Origin: Prevotella lacticifex
GTDB lineage: Bacteria; Bacteroidota; Bacteroidia; Bacteroidales; Bacteroidaceae
Length of the DNA stretch: 64,000 nt
Direction: 5' to 3'
NCBI RefSeq assembly: GCF_019973375.1
Contig: NZ_BPTV01000001.1
Location: 1,550,001 to 1,614,000 of the forward strand
The notes under the pieces were generated by a model that made no database searches, was not told the origin of the DNA, and saw nothing but the letters and a program-made list of their open reading frames with translations. This document shows positions 8,776 to 17,429 of the stretch, piece by piece; position 1 is the first letter of the stretch; each line of letters starts with the position of its first letter. The translations under genes and the position numbers were made by a program.

Positions 8776-10194
8776 ATGGCTATTCCAGAAGAGATAAAGT
8801 CAGTCGCCCGCCCCAAAAGTACGATAGTCCGACAGAGAGGCAGTCGTTTTGTCGTCATAAAAAGGACGAGCAAAAGAATTAACGGGAAGCCTATCCCCGT
8901 AGACCAAGGAACGGTAGGAGAAATTGTAAACGGCAAGTTTGTCGAGGGCTCATATATGCGCAAGAAAAATCAAGTGGATATTAAAGATTATGGAGAGGTG
9001 GCTCTCTGTGACAAGTACGGCAGTGGACTTCTTCAAGAACTCGCCAAGGTTTGGAATCTCGACGATGCAAAGCGCCTCTATGTCATTGCCTTGCTCCGTG
9101 CTTCATATGGAGGCATCATGAACCGTGACTTGCAGATACAGTACCTCTGCTCATTTGCATCAGAGATGTATCCGGGAGTGCATTTGTCTGAGACGGCAGT
9201 GTCCGGGTTTCTTGTGAAGATAGGCAAGGCGTACTCCCTTATCTGTGAGTTCATGCGCAATAGGGTGAACACCTTTACCGGCGGTGACATGGTTATCGAT
9301 GGCATGCTCAAGGACTACAATGCCAAGACGGGGAGTCTGTCGGAGTTCTCGCGCAAGGGAGCGAAGAAAGGCTCCAAAGATATCAGCTTGCTGTATGCTT
9401 TCAACCCATTGACGCGTGAGCCCATAGCGGCAAAGCCTTACGCAGGCAACATGCTGGATCAGACGGCGATAGACGACTTTGTAGCGGAGTATGAGATTAA
9501 GAATGGTCTGATGGTATTCGACAAGGGTTTCTACAACGACAAGCTTTTTGAGAAAGTCGACAAGATGGAAGGACTGGCATACCTGATACCGTTGAAGCAG
9601 AATTCGGCGTTCATAAAGAATTACAAGATGGATGAGCCGACAATGCCATTGAAAGACTATAAGGACGGAACGATTCTATACAAAAAGCAAAAAATGTCAA
9701 ACGGCAAGTTCCTCTACTCTTTCCGCGACCCGAAGGCAGCCTCCGAACAGGAGATTGGATATGTGCAGAATGCCAACAAGAAAGATAACTTCAAGGCAGA
9801 AAGCTATGTCGAGAGGAAAGGTTTATTCGGTCTGATTGTCTTCAAGTCAAAAGCTGACCTTGACCCATTAACCGTCTATTTAGCCTATTCCCAGCGATGG
9901 TCTGTGGAGACTCTGTTCTGGCTATACAAGAATATCGTTGACCGTGACACGGTAAACGTGCATTCCGACTACAGCGTATATGCCACCGAACTGATTAATT
10001 TTCTCTCCGTCGTCATAACGACAAGGGTTAAAAATGAGTTTGTCAAGCTGGGGCTAAGCAAGAAATATTCTTACAAGGCTATATTCAGATACCTTTCAAA
10101 ATACAAGAAGGTGAGAACCAAAGATGGTGGTAAATGGGGTACGGCAACCATGCTTAAATATATAGAAGAGCTAGTTGCTATGCTTGGTGTATAG
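8776..10194 (+). CDS. IS4-superfamily DDE transposase
   Basis: This 472-residue transposase carries the Y-(2)-R-(3)-E-(6)-K signature exactly, as YSQRWSVETLFWLYK near residues 375-389, which contains the catalytic glutamate. Likely acidic partners are in DMVIDGMLKDYN (about residue 175) and GLMVFDKGFYND (about residue 252). The length and the long leader resemble IS1634-type elements. The frame is open throughout, so the enzyme may be active. The last codons lie inside the first copy of the duplicated right end. Confidence 0.92.
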   Translation: MAIPEEIKSVARPKSTIVRQRGSRFVVIKRTSKRINGKPIPVDQGTVGEIVNGKFVEGSYMRKKNQVDIKDYGEVALCDKYGSGLLQELAKVWNLDDAKRLYVIALLRASYGGIMNRDLQIQYLCSFASEMYPGVHLSETAVSGFLVKIGKAYSLICEFMRNRVNTFTGGDMVIDGMLKDYNAKTGSLSEFSRKGAKKGSKDISLLYAFNPLTREPIAAKPYAGNMLDQTAIDDFVAEYEIKNGLMVFDKGFYNDKLFEKVDKMEGLAYLIPLKQNSAFIKNYKMDEPTMPLKDYKDGTILYKKQKMSNGKFLYSFRDPKAASEQEIGYVQNANKKDNFKAESYVERKGLFGLIVFKSKADLDPLTVYLAYSQRWSVETLFWLYKNIVDRDTVNVHSDYSVYATELINFLSVVITTRVKNEFVKLGLSKKYSYKAIFRYLSKYKKVRTKDGGKWGTATMLKYIEELVAMLGV

Positions 10195-10279
10195 TGTCTC
10201 AAATGGAGGTTTCTTTAATATATAGAAGAGCTAGTTGCTATGCTTGGTGTATAGTGTCTCAAATGGAGGTTTCTTTAAT
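10157..10279. repeat. 60-bp tandem duplication of the IS right end
   Basis: Positions 10157-10219 and 10217-10279 are identical at a spacing of 60 bp. The unit contains the last codons of the transposase, its stop and the whole right terminal repeat. A short AATA/AAT homology at the junction suits replication slippage. Confidence 0.95.
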
Positions 10280-10283
10280 TAAA

Positions 10284-10695
10284 ATATTCGATAGAAGCAA
10301 GGTACGATAAGAGAATAGGGGTAATAATAATTCATATTTTATTATTCATCGCCTTCTCTCCGTATAATATTGAATATCAACGCATTACTAATATATGCCA
10401 TTTTGCGTTGTAAAATGGTCCGTTTTAGAACGTAAAACGGTCCATTTCGCGAGCTGAAATGGACCGTTTTGGAAGCCAAAATGATATATAATTGATTGGT
10501 GTAAATATATTTCAATATCGGTCTGGCGTTGTGTTGTTCCTTTCCAAGCTACAGGTAAGCTTGAGAAATAGCCTTGCTATAGATTAATCTCTGTATCGAC
10601 AGAAAACCTAAACGAAAGAGTCTCGATGTTTGTTCTCTTACTCTGATTATCTCGCGATTTCCTGTCGATATGAAGAAACTATAGAAATTGCTTGT
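10284..10695. other. Intergenic region with palindrome array A and a distal inverted repeat
   Basis: No gene is seen. The region holds array A (listed separately), AT-rich sequence and a perfect 9-bp inverted repeat, TATCGACAG (10594-10602) and CTGTCGATA (10662-10670), about 25-100 bp past the OPT stop codon. The latter could form the base of a 3' UTR structure for the OPT transcript, but it lacks a T run. Confidence 0.5.
10399..10484. repeat. Palindrome array A (15-bp palindromes, 7-bp linkers)
   Basis: Three 15-bp near-palindromes of form RAAAYGGNCCRTTTY lie at 10412-10426, 10434-10448 and 10456-10470. They are separated by 7-bp linkers (AGAACGT, GCGAGCT) and flanked, again after 7 bp (GCGTTGT, GGAAGCC), by half units CATTTT (from 10399) and AAAATG (from 10478). 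The period is 22 bp throughout. Arrays B (35895) and C (51929) have the same design. The array is downstream of the OPT gene and was originally between two convergent genes before the IS inserted. Confidence 0.93.
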
Positions 10696-12675
10696 TTAAT
10701 CTTTCTTCGAGGGTTTTGTAGCGATAACGAAGTAGAGAATCAGAGCGATGTAAGCCACGAGCGATAGGAGTTCCGAAGCGTGGTTAGCCCACCAAGCACT
10801 GTAATCGAAGTCGACGCCTCCGAACTTCAGCAAAGCTGAGACAACGCCCATGAGCGCACCTCCAGCGATGAATCCGCTTGCAAGGAGAGTACCTTTGTCG
10901 ACGCGAGCCTTGTTAGCTGCTGCATCCTTCGACCGACTACCCACATACCAGTTGACAGCTCCACCGACAATGAGTGGAATGTTCAGCTGTATTGGAATGA
11001 ACATACCCAATGCAAACGCCAATGCCGGTACTTTGCAACGATCGAGGATAAGAGCAATGAGGGCTCCGATACCATATAATATCCATGGTGCACCCTGACC
11101 GCTCATCAGCGGTGAGATGACAGCTGCCATAGCGTGAGCCTGAGGAGCCGCAAGAGCATCACCCTTAAAACCATAGGTCTCGTTGAGCAGCATCATCACA
11201 CCGGCAACGGTAGCTGCGCTGACGATAGTACCCACGAATTTGAAGGTCTCCTGTTTCTTTGGCGTAGTGCCGAGCCAATAACCAATCTTCAAGTCGGTGA
11301 TGAACGAGCCTGCCATGGAGAGTGCTGTGCATACGACACCACCCATGAGCAAAGCCGCCAACATGCCGGCGTTACCCTTCAATCCTACGGCCACCATCAC
11401 TACCGACGCAAGAATCAGTGTCATCAGCGTCATTCCCGACACCGGGTTGCTGCCTACGATAGCAATGGCGTTGGCTGCTACGGTAGTGAAGAGAAAGGCG
11501 ATGACAGCCACAAGGATGATGGCTACCGTGGCGTGGAGAAGATTGAAGTTCATTACTCCGAAGAAGAAGAAAGCGTAGGTGATGAGCAGGGTAGCGACGG
11601 AGCCTATGGCAATGACCTTGAACGAGATGTCGCGTTGTGTGCGGATAATCTCCTCGCTGCCGGCTCCCTTGCCTTTCATCTCACGGGCAGCAAGACCCAC
11701 GGCACTCTTGATGATTCCCCAGCTCTTGACGATGCCGATGATTCCGGCCATGGCTATTGCTCCAATGCCGAGGCTGCGGCCATAATTGGAGAAGATGTCC
11801 TCCGGACTCATGGAGCCTACAGTGGTGGTGATGGTGGGGTCCCATTGATTCATGACCGTATCGGGGAAGATAATGGCCATTAGCGGCACTACTATCCACC
11901 ACACGAAGATGGATCCTGCGCAGATGATTGCGGCATATTTCAGTCCGACGATATATCCGAGTCCGAGCACTGCCGCTCCGGTGTTGACTTTGAAAACGAG
12001 TTTCGCCTTGTCAGCGATAGTCTCGCCGAATCCAATCATTCGGCTGGTCACGTTCTCATTCCACCATCCGAAGGTAGCGACTACGAAATCGTAGAGACCA
12101 CCGATAAGTCCGGCCATAAGCAGGGGCTTGGCCTGACTTCCGCCTTTCTCTCCCGATACCAGCACTTGCGTTGTGGCTGTGGCCTCAGGGAAAGGATATT
12201 TTCCGTGCATATCCTTGACAAAGTACTTCCGGAAGGGAATCAGAAAGAGTATTCCGAGTACACCGCCGAGGGCTGCAGCGAGGAAAATCTTAAAGAAGTC
12301 GGCCTGTAAATCGAGCATATATATTGCCGGCATGACGAAGATGCCACCGGCAACGACGGCTCCCGAACATGCACCGATACTCTGGATGATAACATTCTCG
12401 CCGAGAGCATTCTTGCGCTTAGTGGCCTGCGAGAGACCGATGGCGATGATGGCTATGGGGATGGCGGCTTCGAAAACCTGTCCCACTTTCAGACCGAGAT
12501 AAGCTGCTGCTGCCGAGAAGAGCACGGCCATGAGCAGTCCCCATGTCACCGACCACGTCGTGACCTGAGGATAATCTCTGTCGGGTTTCATGATTGGGGT
12601 GTACTCCTCACCTTCCTTTAGTTCGCGAAAGGCATTCTCAGGAAGCTCAATGTTTTGTTGTTCTTTATTGTCCAT
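10696..12675 (-). CDS. OPT family oligopeptide transporter
   Basis: This 659-residue integral membrane protein has about 14-16 hydrophobic segments from residue 30 to the end, and OPT family features such as KVGQVFEAAIPIAIIAIG near the N terminus and the closely similar FPEATATTQVLVSGE region. Family members take up oligopeptides or metal chelates across the cytoplasmic membrane; the substrate cannot be read from the sequence. The start is set at MDNKEQQNIELPEN (12675). An upstream TTG-type start is less likely because TACCTTTG (12706-12699), a -7 promoter element, lies between the two. The gene appears monocistronic. Confidence 0.9.
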   Translation of the reverse strand: MDNKEQQNIELPENAFRELKEGEEYTPIMKPDRDYPQVTTWSVTWGLLMAVLFSAAAAYLGLKVGQVFEAAIPIAIIAIGLSQATKRKNALGENVIIQSIGACSGAVVAGGIFVMPAIYMLDLQADFFKIFLAAALGGVLGILFLIPFRKYFVKDMHGKYPFPEATATTQVLVSGEKGGSQAKPLLMAGLIGGLYDFVVATFGWWNENVTSRMIGFGETIADKAKLVFKVNTGAAVLGLGYIVGLKYAAIICAGSIFVWWIVVPLMAIIFPDTVMNQWDPTITTTVGSMSPEDIFSNYGRSLGIGAIAMAGIIGIVKSWGIIKSAVGLAAREMKGKGAGSEEIIRTQRDISFKVIAIGSVATLLITYAFFFFGVMNFNLLHATVAIILVAVIAFLFTTVAANAIAIVGSNPVSGMTLMTLILASVVMVAVGLKGNAGMLAALLMGGVVCTALSMAGSFITDLKIGYWLGTTPKKQETFKFVGTIVSAATVAGVMMLLNETYGFKGDALAAPQAHAMAAVISPLMSGQGAPWILYGIGALIALILDRCKVPALAFALGMFIPIQLNIPLIVGGAVNWYVGSRSKDAAANKARVDKGTLLASGFIAGGALMGVVSALLKFGGVDFDYSAWWANHASELLSLVAYIALILYFVIATKPSKKD

Positions 12676-12737
12676 TTCTTTTTGCTTTGTTTTGTTCGCA
12701 AAGGTACAACAAAAAGATAACAAAACCGAAAGAAATG

Positions 12738-13493
12738 TTATATAATCTCGACGATTGTAAGTAAATTGCCCTCAACCTTGAATCTCACGTTATGGCCGGC
12801 ATAGGTCATGCCGTAAATTCGGTTGCTGTCGTGGTGGTAGTGCGGACGGGGGTCGAGCGACAGAATCTGCTGGAGCTCACGAGTCTGTTTGTCAGTGAGT
12901 TTCTCGCTGATATCATCGGGGATTGACACTTCTAATGTGGCCCATTTTCTCTTATCGGTGAATCCGGCTTTGGCATCGGGATGAGCGTCGACATAGGGTA
13001 GGTAGGGCTTGATGTCGTAGATGGGTGTGCCATTCATGAGATCGGCTCCGGCAACGATAATCTCGCCATTGTCCTCGCCGAGGATTCTCACCGACGACAG
13101 TCCGAGGCCATTGGGACGGAACGGTGAGCGCGAAGCGAAAACGCCCACCCGCTCATTGCCGCCGAGACGTGGCGGACGCACCGTGAGGTGCAGATTGCGG
13201 CTGTCGGTTTCGTCGGTCGAGGCCTTTGCAGTTTCATTGTTGTTGTCGGCCTCACGGGTTGCTGATGGCTGTGGCTCGTTAGCCGAGAATCCCCATATCA
13301 GCCACAAATAATCGAAATCGGCAATGCCGCGGATGGCATTGGGGTCGTTGTATGGTGGTAGAAATACGATGCGCCCCGTTACCGCCTCCGTCAGTCCACT
13401 CTGCCGCGGAATACCGAATTTGGAGCCGTAGGGCGATTTGAATACCGCCACAGGCTTTATCATCTTGTCGAAATCGTGGTTTTCAGCTTGCAT
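12738..13493 (-). CDS. trmO: tRNA (N6-threonylcarbamoyladenosine(37)-N6)-methyltransferase TrmO
   Basis: This roughly 251-residue protein matches the TrmO/TsaA (YaeB) family, which methylates t6A37 in tRNA using SAM. The core motif is FASRSPFRPNGLGLSS, followed by LMNGTPIYDIKPYLPYVD, and IYGMTYAGHNVRF near the C terminus. Between FDYLWLIWGFSANEP and LHLTVRPPRLGGNERVG lies a hydrophilic insert of about 30 residues rich in N, T, D and E. The ATG at 13493 is preferred to an upstream TTG that overlaps the preceding gene. The gap to that gene is only 13 bp, which suggests co-transcription. Confidence 0.9.
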   Translation of the reverse strand: MQAENHDFDKMIKPVAVFKSPYGSKFGIPRQSGLTEAVTGRIVFLPPYNDPNAIRGIADFDYLWLIWGFSANEPQPSATREADNNNETAKASTDETDSRNLHLTVRPPRLGGNERVGVFASRSPFRPNGLGLSSVRILGEDNGEIIVAGADLMNGTPIYDIKPYLPYVDAHPDAKAGFTDKRKWATLEVSIPDDISEKLTDKQTRELQQILSLDPRPHYHHDSNRIYGMTYAGHNVRFKVEGNLLTIVEII

Positions 13494-13506
13494 CGTTTTT
13501 CGTCTG

Positions 13507-13962
13507 CTATTCAATGTTTTCTACTTTCGGCGATTTTGCCGATGGCTCTTGTTTTGGACTTGCGGGAGCTGCGGTGGCCTTGTCGGCGTCAGTCTGCGAG
13601 CCTGCGTCGGCCGATGCGTCGGCGGCACTGCCATCGTCGGTCTCTTCCTCAGTATTATCCACGTTGTGGCTGTGGTGCCTTACGTTGCCTCTGATGCTGT
13701 TGTACAGCTTCTTGGCCTGCTCCTCCTCTTCCTTGTTGGCCGAGTCGGCAGCAGCAGTGTCACGGCGCAGGGTGTCCTGCTTGACTACGAGCTCCTTGTC
13801 AGCAAGATTAGAGTCGGGCTCTATTTCTGTGCGCGTGTACTCGGAGCCTCCGCTGTGGCTCGTGTAGTAGAAAGCGCTGAAGAGGACAATGATTATCGTT
13901 CCTACAACGATGAATATCCTCAGTCCTTTGCTTAGTTTAGGATCGTTATTGTTGTCGCTCAT
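13507..13962 (-). CDS. Unknown single-pass membrane protein
   Basis: This 151-residue protein is not recognised. It has a short hydrophilic N terminus, one membrane segment (GLRIFIVVGTIIIVLFSAFYYT, about residues 13-34) and a long, highly charged, disordered-looking tail rich in D, E, A and S. The topology suggests an anchored protein with a periplasmic tail. It lies 30 bp downstream of the small secreted protein gene and 13 bp upstream of trmO, in an apparent three-gene operon. Confidence 0.7.
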   Translation of the reverse strand: MSDNNNDPKLSKGLRIFIVVGTIIIVLFSAFYYTSHSGGSEYTRTEIEPDSNLADKELVVKQDTLRRDTAAADSANKEEEEQAKKLYNSIRGNVRHHSHNVDNTEEETDDGSAADASADAGSQTDADKATAAPASPKQEPSAKSPKVENIE

Positions 13963-13992
13963 CGTACGATGGATTTTCTTTGTTAGTCTTAA

Positions 13993-14472
13993 TTACCGCT
14001 TTTCTATATGAAAGGTGGCCGTAGAGTGGTCCTCGGGAATCTCGAGGGTGACATAGAGCTGGTCGGTGGTGAACTTGAACACTTTGTTTGTGCCCACAGT
14101 ATCCTCACCTGCCGGTGTCGGCTTAGTGTAAGTCAACTCGTCGGCTGATGTTGAGATGCTCTGTGAGTTGGTGTAGATAATGTCGATGCTCTTGAGCTGG
14201 TTTTCGAGATAGGAAACTCTCACCAGCGAGCTGTTGTTGTCCTTTCCGTGCCACTCGAAGTCTTCGCCAAGATACATATTCCCTTTCGTGAAGAAGAGCT
14301 CGTGGGTAGTGCCCTGAGCCTCTTTCCTCATCTGATAGCCCTTTTCGCCGAGAGTCTTCAGCGAACCGGTTTCGGTGAGGGCCTTTACAGCGTCAAGATA
14401 TGTATAGTCGCTTTGTGCCGATACTGTCAGTGCCAGCATAATGGCCAGCGAAAGCATAATAATTTTCTTCAT
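13993..14472 (-). CDS. Unknown small secreted protein
   Basis: This 159-residue protein begins with a signal peptide (MKKIIMLSLAIMLALTVSAQ) and has no membrane segment in the mature part. The body is a mixed sequence with likely beta strands (TYLDAVKALTETGSLKTLGEK near the mature N terminus, TTDQLYVTLEIPED near the end). No family is recognised. The start at 14472 is chosen because the longer frame extends through non-signal sequence and across a TACCTTTG -7 element at 14521-14514. Confidence 0.72.
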   Translation of the reverse strand: MKKIIMLSLAIMLALTVSAQSDYTYLDAVKALTETGSLKTLGEKGYQMRKEAQGTTHELFFTKGNMYLGEDFEWHGKDNNSSLVRVSYLENQLKSIDIIYTNSQSISTSADELTYTKPTPAGEDTVGTNKVFKFTTDQLYVTLEIPEDHSTATFHIEKR

Positions 14473-14584
14473 TTTCGTCGTTAATCTTTTATTAGTGAAT
14501 CGTAATTTATTGGCAAAGGTAATAAGAATTTGAAAATGAATGGCGATATTGTGGGAATTAATTTGATTATACAAGAAATTTTAA

Positions 14585-14620
14585 ATAAAAAAAGCCTTCC
14601 GAGGGAATCCTTGGAAGGCT
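14585..14620 (-). terminator. Terminator of clpB
   Basis: On the minus strand AGCCTTCC and GGAAGGCT (14620-14613 and 14600-14593) form a perfect 8-bp stem followed by a run of seven T, about 40 bp past the clpB stop codon. Confidence 0.88.
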
Positions 14621-14658
14621 AATACTTATGATAAAACCATTACTCTGATGGTTGGCTC

Positions 14659-17250
14659 TTACTTGTTGCGGAATACCAGTCCGTCGCCGAAGCAGTCGAC
14701 AATGATTGGCTTGTCGCGGTTGACTTTCTCGGCGAGGATAGCTTTCGAGAGATCGTTGAGTACGTATTTCTGTATTGCTCTCTTCACCGGCCGTGCACCG
14801 AACTCGGGATCGTAGCCCACATCGGAGAGGAAGTCGACGGCCTGCGGTGTCCACTTCAGTTCGAATCCCTGCGGCTCAAGCATCTTCTTGACGCGGCCAA
14901 GCTGCAGCTCCACGACTCCTCCAATCTGCTTCTTCGTCAGCGGCAGGAACATTATCGTCTCGTCGATACGGTTGAGGAACTCCGGACGGATAGTCTTCTT
15001 CAGCATCTCCATGACGTAAGCCTTAGTATCGTCGACAACCTTCTGGCGGTTGCTGTCGTTGATTTTCTCGAACTGCTGCTGTATGTACTGGCTACCGAGA
15101 TTCGACGTCATGATGATGATAGTATTCTTGAAGTTCACCGTCCGACCCTTGTTGTCGGTCAGCCGTCCGTCGTCGAGTACTTGCAGCAGGATGTTGAACA
15201 CGTCGGGGTGGGCCTTTTCAATCTCATCGAAGAGCACTACCGAGTATGGTTTGCGCCTTACGGCCTCGGTGAGCTGTCCGCCCTCATCGTAGCCGACGTA
15301 CCCTGGAGGCGCTCCAATAAGCCGTGAGACACTGAACTTCTCCTGATACTCGCTCATGTCGATACGCGTCATCATCGACTCGTCGTTGAAGAGGTAGTCG
15401 GCCAAAGTCTTGGCCAGCTCCGTCTTACCGGTACCGGTAGTGCCGAGGAAGAGGAATGATGCTATCGGGCGGTTAGGATCCTGCAGTCCGGCACGGCTGC
15501 GGCGCACAGCGTCGGCCACGGCGTTGATGGCCTCGTCCTGACCGATGACCCGCTTGTGGAGCTCATCCTCAAGATGGAGAAGTTTCTCCCTCTCGCTCTT
15601 CATCATCTTCGTCACCGGTATACCTGTCCAGCGGCTGACAACCTCAGCGATGTCGTCGGCAGTCACTTCCTCGCGGACCATTGCCGCACCGCCTTGCGTC
15701 GACTTCAGTTGCTCTTGGATTTTCTTAATATCGTCGTCGAGTTCCTTCAGCTTCGAGTAGCGAATCTCAGCAACCCGCTCGTAGTTGCCCTCACGCTCAG
15801 CGCGCTCAGCCTCATACTTCAGGTTCTGAATCTGCTGCTTGTCCTGCTGAATCTTGTTTACAAGAGCTTTCTCGCTTTCCCACTTTGCTCTGTAGGAGTG
15901 CTCCTTGTCCTTGAGTTCGGCAATATCCTTGTCGAGCTGTGCTATCTTCTCGGTGTCGTTCTCACGTTTGATGGCCTCACGCTCAATCTCGAGCTGCTTC
16001 AGCCGACGGGTAATCTCATCGAGCTCCTCCGGCACCGAGTCGCGCTCCATTCTGAGCTTTGCCGCCGCCTCGTCCATGAGGTCAATGGCCTTGTCGGGGA
16101 GATAACGGTCGGAGATATACCGCTCCGAGAGTTTCACGGCAGCAATGCACGCATCATCCTGTATTCTCACCTTGTGGTGGTTCTCGTAGCGCTCCTTCAG
16201 TCCACGGAGGATGGAGATAGCGTCGAGTTCACTCGGCTCGTCGACCATCACCGTCTGGAACCTGCGCTCCAGGGCCTTGTCTTTCTCGAAGTATTTCTGA
16301 TACTCTTCGAGCGTTGTAGCTCCTATGGCACGCAGCTCACCGCGGGCCAGTGCCGGTTTGAGAATGTTGGCAGCGTCCATGGCCCCCTGACCGCCTCCGG
16401 CACCGACGAGAGTGTGAATCTCATCGATGAAGAGGATTATCTCGCCATCGGATTTCGTCACCTCTTTTATTACTGACTTCAACCGCTCCTCAAACTCACC
16501 CTTATATTTGGCTCCTGCGAGCAGTGCTCCCATATCGAGTGAGTAAAGTTGCTTGTTCTTCAAATTCTCCGGCACATCGCCGCGGACGATTCTCTCGGCG
16601 AGTCCTTCCACGATAGCTGTCTTACCCACACCTGGCTCACCGATGAGGATAGGGTTGTTCTTCGTGCGCCGCGACAGAATCTGCAGCACACGTCTTATCT
16701 CCTCATCGCGGCCGATGACCGGGTCGAGCTTACCGCCGCGTGCCCTCTCGACGAGGTTCGTAGCGAATTTCGACAGGGCATTGTAATTCTCGTCGCCGCT
16801 TTGGGTCTGAACTTTCTGCCCCTGACGCAGCTCCTGAATGGCCATGGTCATCTCTTTCTCGGTGCATCCGGCATCCTTCAGAATCCTTGCTGCCGGACTG
16901 TTGACAGTGAGCAGGGCGAGGAGCATGGGCTCGATGGATACAAACTCGTCGCCGAAACGCTGTGAGATGTCAAGGGTCTTCTGCATCACCTTGTTGGTAT
17001 CGCTTGAGAGATAGGGCTCTCCACCGCTGACCTTAGGCAGATGCTTTATTTCGTTGTCGATGGCTCTGTCGATAATTTGGCTGTTGATGCCAAGCTTTTG
17101 GAATACATAGTTGGTAACATCCTTGCCCTTGTCCATGACACCGGCGAGGACGTGTACTGGCTCAATGGCTTGCTGACCATTGCGCTGAGCGTTGTTTATG
17201 GCGCTCTGTACTGCTTCCTGGGCTTTAATTGTAAACTTGTCAAATGTCAT
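14659..17250 (-). CDS. clpB: ATP-dependent disaggregase ClpB (Hsp104 family)
   Basis: At 863 residues this is a full-length ClpB. It has the Clp N domain (about 1-145), a first AAA+ module with Walker [10 protein letters not shown], the long coiled-coil middle domain (about 400-530, with [20 protein letters not shown]) that distinguishes ClpB from ClpA and ClpC, and a second AAA+ module with TTGTGKTE and [14 protein letters not shown]. It works with DnaK to solubilise protein aggregates in the cytoplasm. It is preceded by a strong AGGAGG Shine-Dalgarno sequence and followed by a good terminator, so it is a single-gene unit. No heat-shock operator was recognised upstream. Confidence 0.97.
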   Translation of the reverse strand: MTFDKFTIKAQEAVQSAINNAQRNGQQAIEPVHVLAGVMDKGKDVTNYVFQKLGINSQIIDRAIDNEIKHLPKVSGGEPYLSSDTNKVMQKTLDISQRFGDEFVSIEPMLLALLTVNSPAARILKDAGCTEKEMTMAIQELRQGQKVQTQSGDENYNALSKFATNLVERARGGKLDPVIGRDEEIRRVLQILSRRTKNNPILIGEPGVGKTAIVEGLAERIVRGDVPENLKNKQLYSLDMGALLAGAKYKGEFEERLKSVIKEVTKSDGEIILFIDEIHTLVGAGGGQGAMDAANILKPALARGELRAIGATTLEEYQKYFEKDKALERRFQTVMVDEPSELDAISILRGLKERYENHHKVRIQDDACIAAVKLSERYISDRYLPDKAIDLMDEAAAKLRMERDSVPEELDEITRRLKQLEIEREAIKRENDTEKIAQLDKDIAELKDKEHSYRAKWESEKALVNKIQQDKQQIQNLKYEAERAEREGNYERVAEIRYSKLKELDDDIKKIQEQLKSTQGGAAMVREEVTADDIAEVVSRWTGIPVTKMMKSEREKLLHLEDELHKRVIGQDEAINAVADAVRRSRAGLQDPNRPIASFLFLGTTGTGKTELAKTLADYLFNDESMMTRIDMSEYQEKFSVSRLIGAPPGYVGYDEGGQLTEAVRRKPYSVVLFDEIEKAHPDVFNILLQVLDDGRLTDNKGRTVNFKNTIIIMTSNLGSQYIQQQFEKINDSNRQKVVDDTKAYVMEMLKKTIRPEFLNRIDETIMFLPLTKKQIGGVVELQLGRVKKMLEPQGFELKWTPQAVDFLSDVGYDPEFGARPVKRAIQKYVLNDLSKAILAEKVNRDKPIIVDCFGDGLVFRNK

Positions 17251-17297
17251 AATCTTTTCCTCCTTTAATTTGTTATTTCTGCCCTCTAAGAGTCAAA

Positions 17298-17336
17298 AAA
17301 TATGCCCGGCAAAACGTACGTGACATTTTGTCGGGC
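17298..17336 (-). terminator. Terminator of the WecB-like gene
   Basis: On the minus strand GCCCGACAAAA and TTTTGCCGGGC (17336-17326 and 17314-17304) form an 11-bp stem with one G-T pair and a loop of about 11 bases, followed by ATATTTTTTG. It separates the WecB-like gene from clpB. Confidence 0.85.
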
Positions 17337-17429
17337 TTTAATGACTTATTGGCAGTGTGATACCGCATCGTTCTGCCGATATTATAATCAGTAAGTGATA
17401 AATAGAATCTACGTTTTGCAGCTAAGGAA

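Larger units (their letters stand above)
8557..10277 (+). mobile_element. IS4-superfamily insertion sequence (IS1634-like) with 6-bp target duplication
   Basis: The terminal inverted repeats begin TAAAGAAACCTCCATTTGAG on the left (from 8557) and, read on the minus strand, from 10277 on the right. The hexamer ATTAAA occurs immediately outside both ends (8551-8556 and 10278-10283), giving a clean target duplication. One full-length transposase is encoded. The right end is present twice in tandem (60-bp period); the outer copy is the one next to the target duplication. Without the extra 60 bp the element would be 1661 bp. It sits between the convergent ends of the TonB receptor and OPT transporter genes and appears intact. 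The assignment within the IS4 superfamily rests on the transposase signature only. Confidence 0.92.

Noticed and set aside
10399..10484. CRISPR-like reading of the palindrome arrays
   Set aside because: Repeats are only 15 bp and palindromic, spacers are 7 bp, and no cas gene is in the window. Arrays B and C share linkers with A, unlike CRISPR spacers.
11134..11883. 249-codon plus-strand frame opposite the OPT transporter gene
   Set aside because: It is His/Asp/Gly-rich shadow translation of a membrane protein gene.
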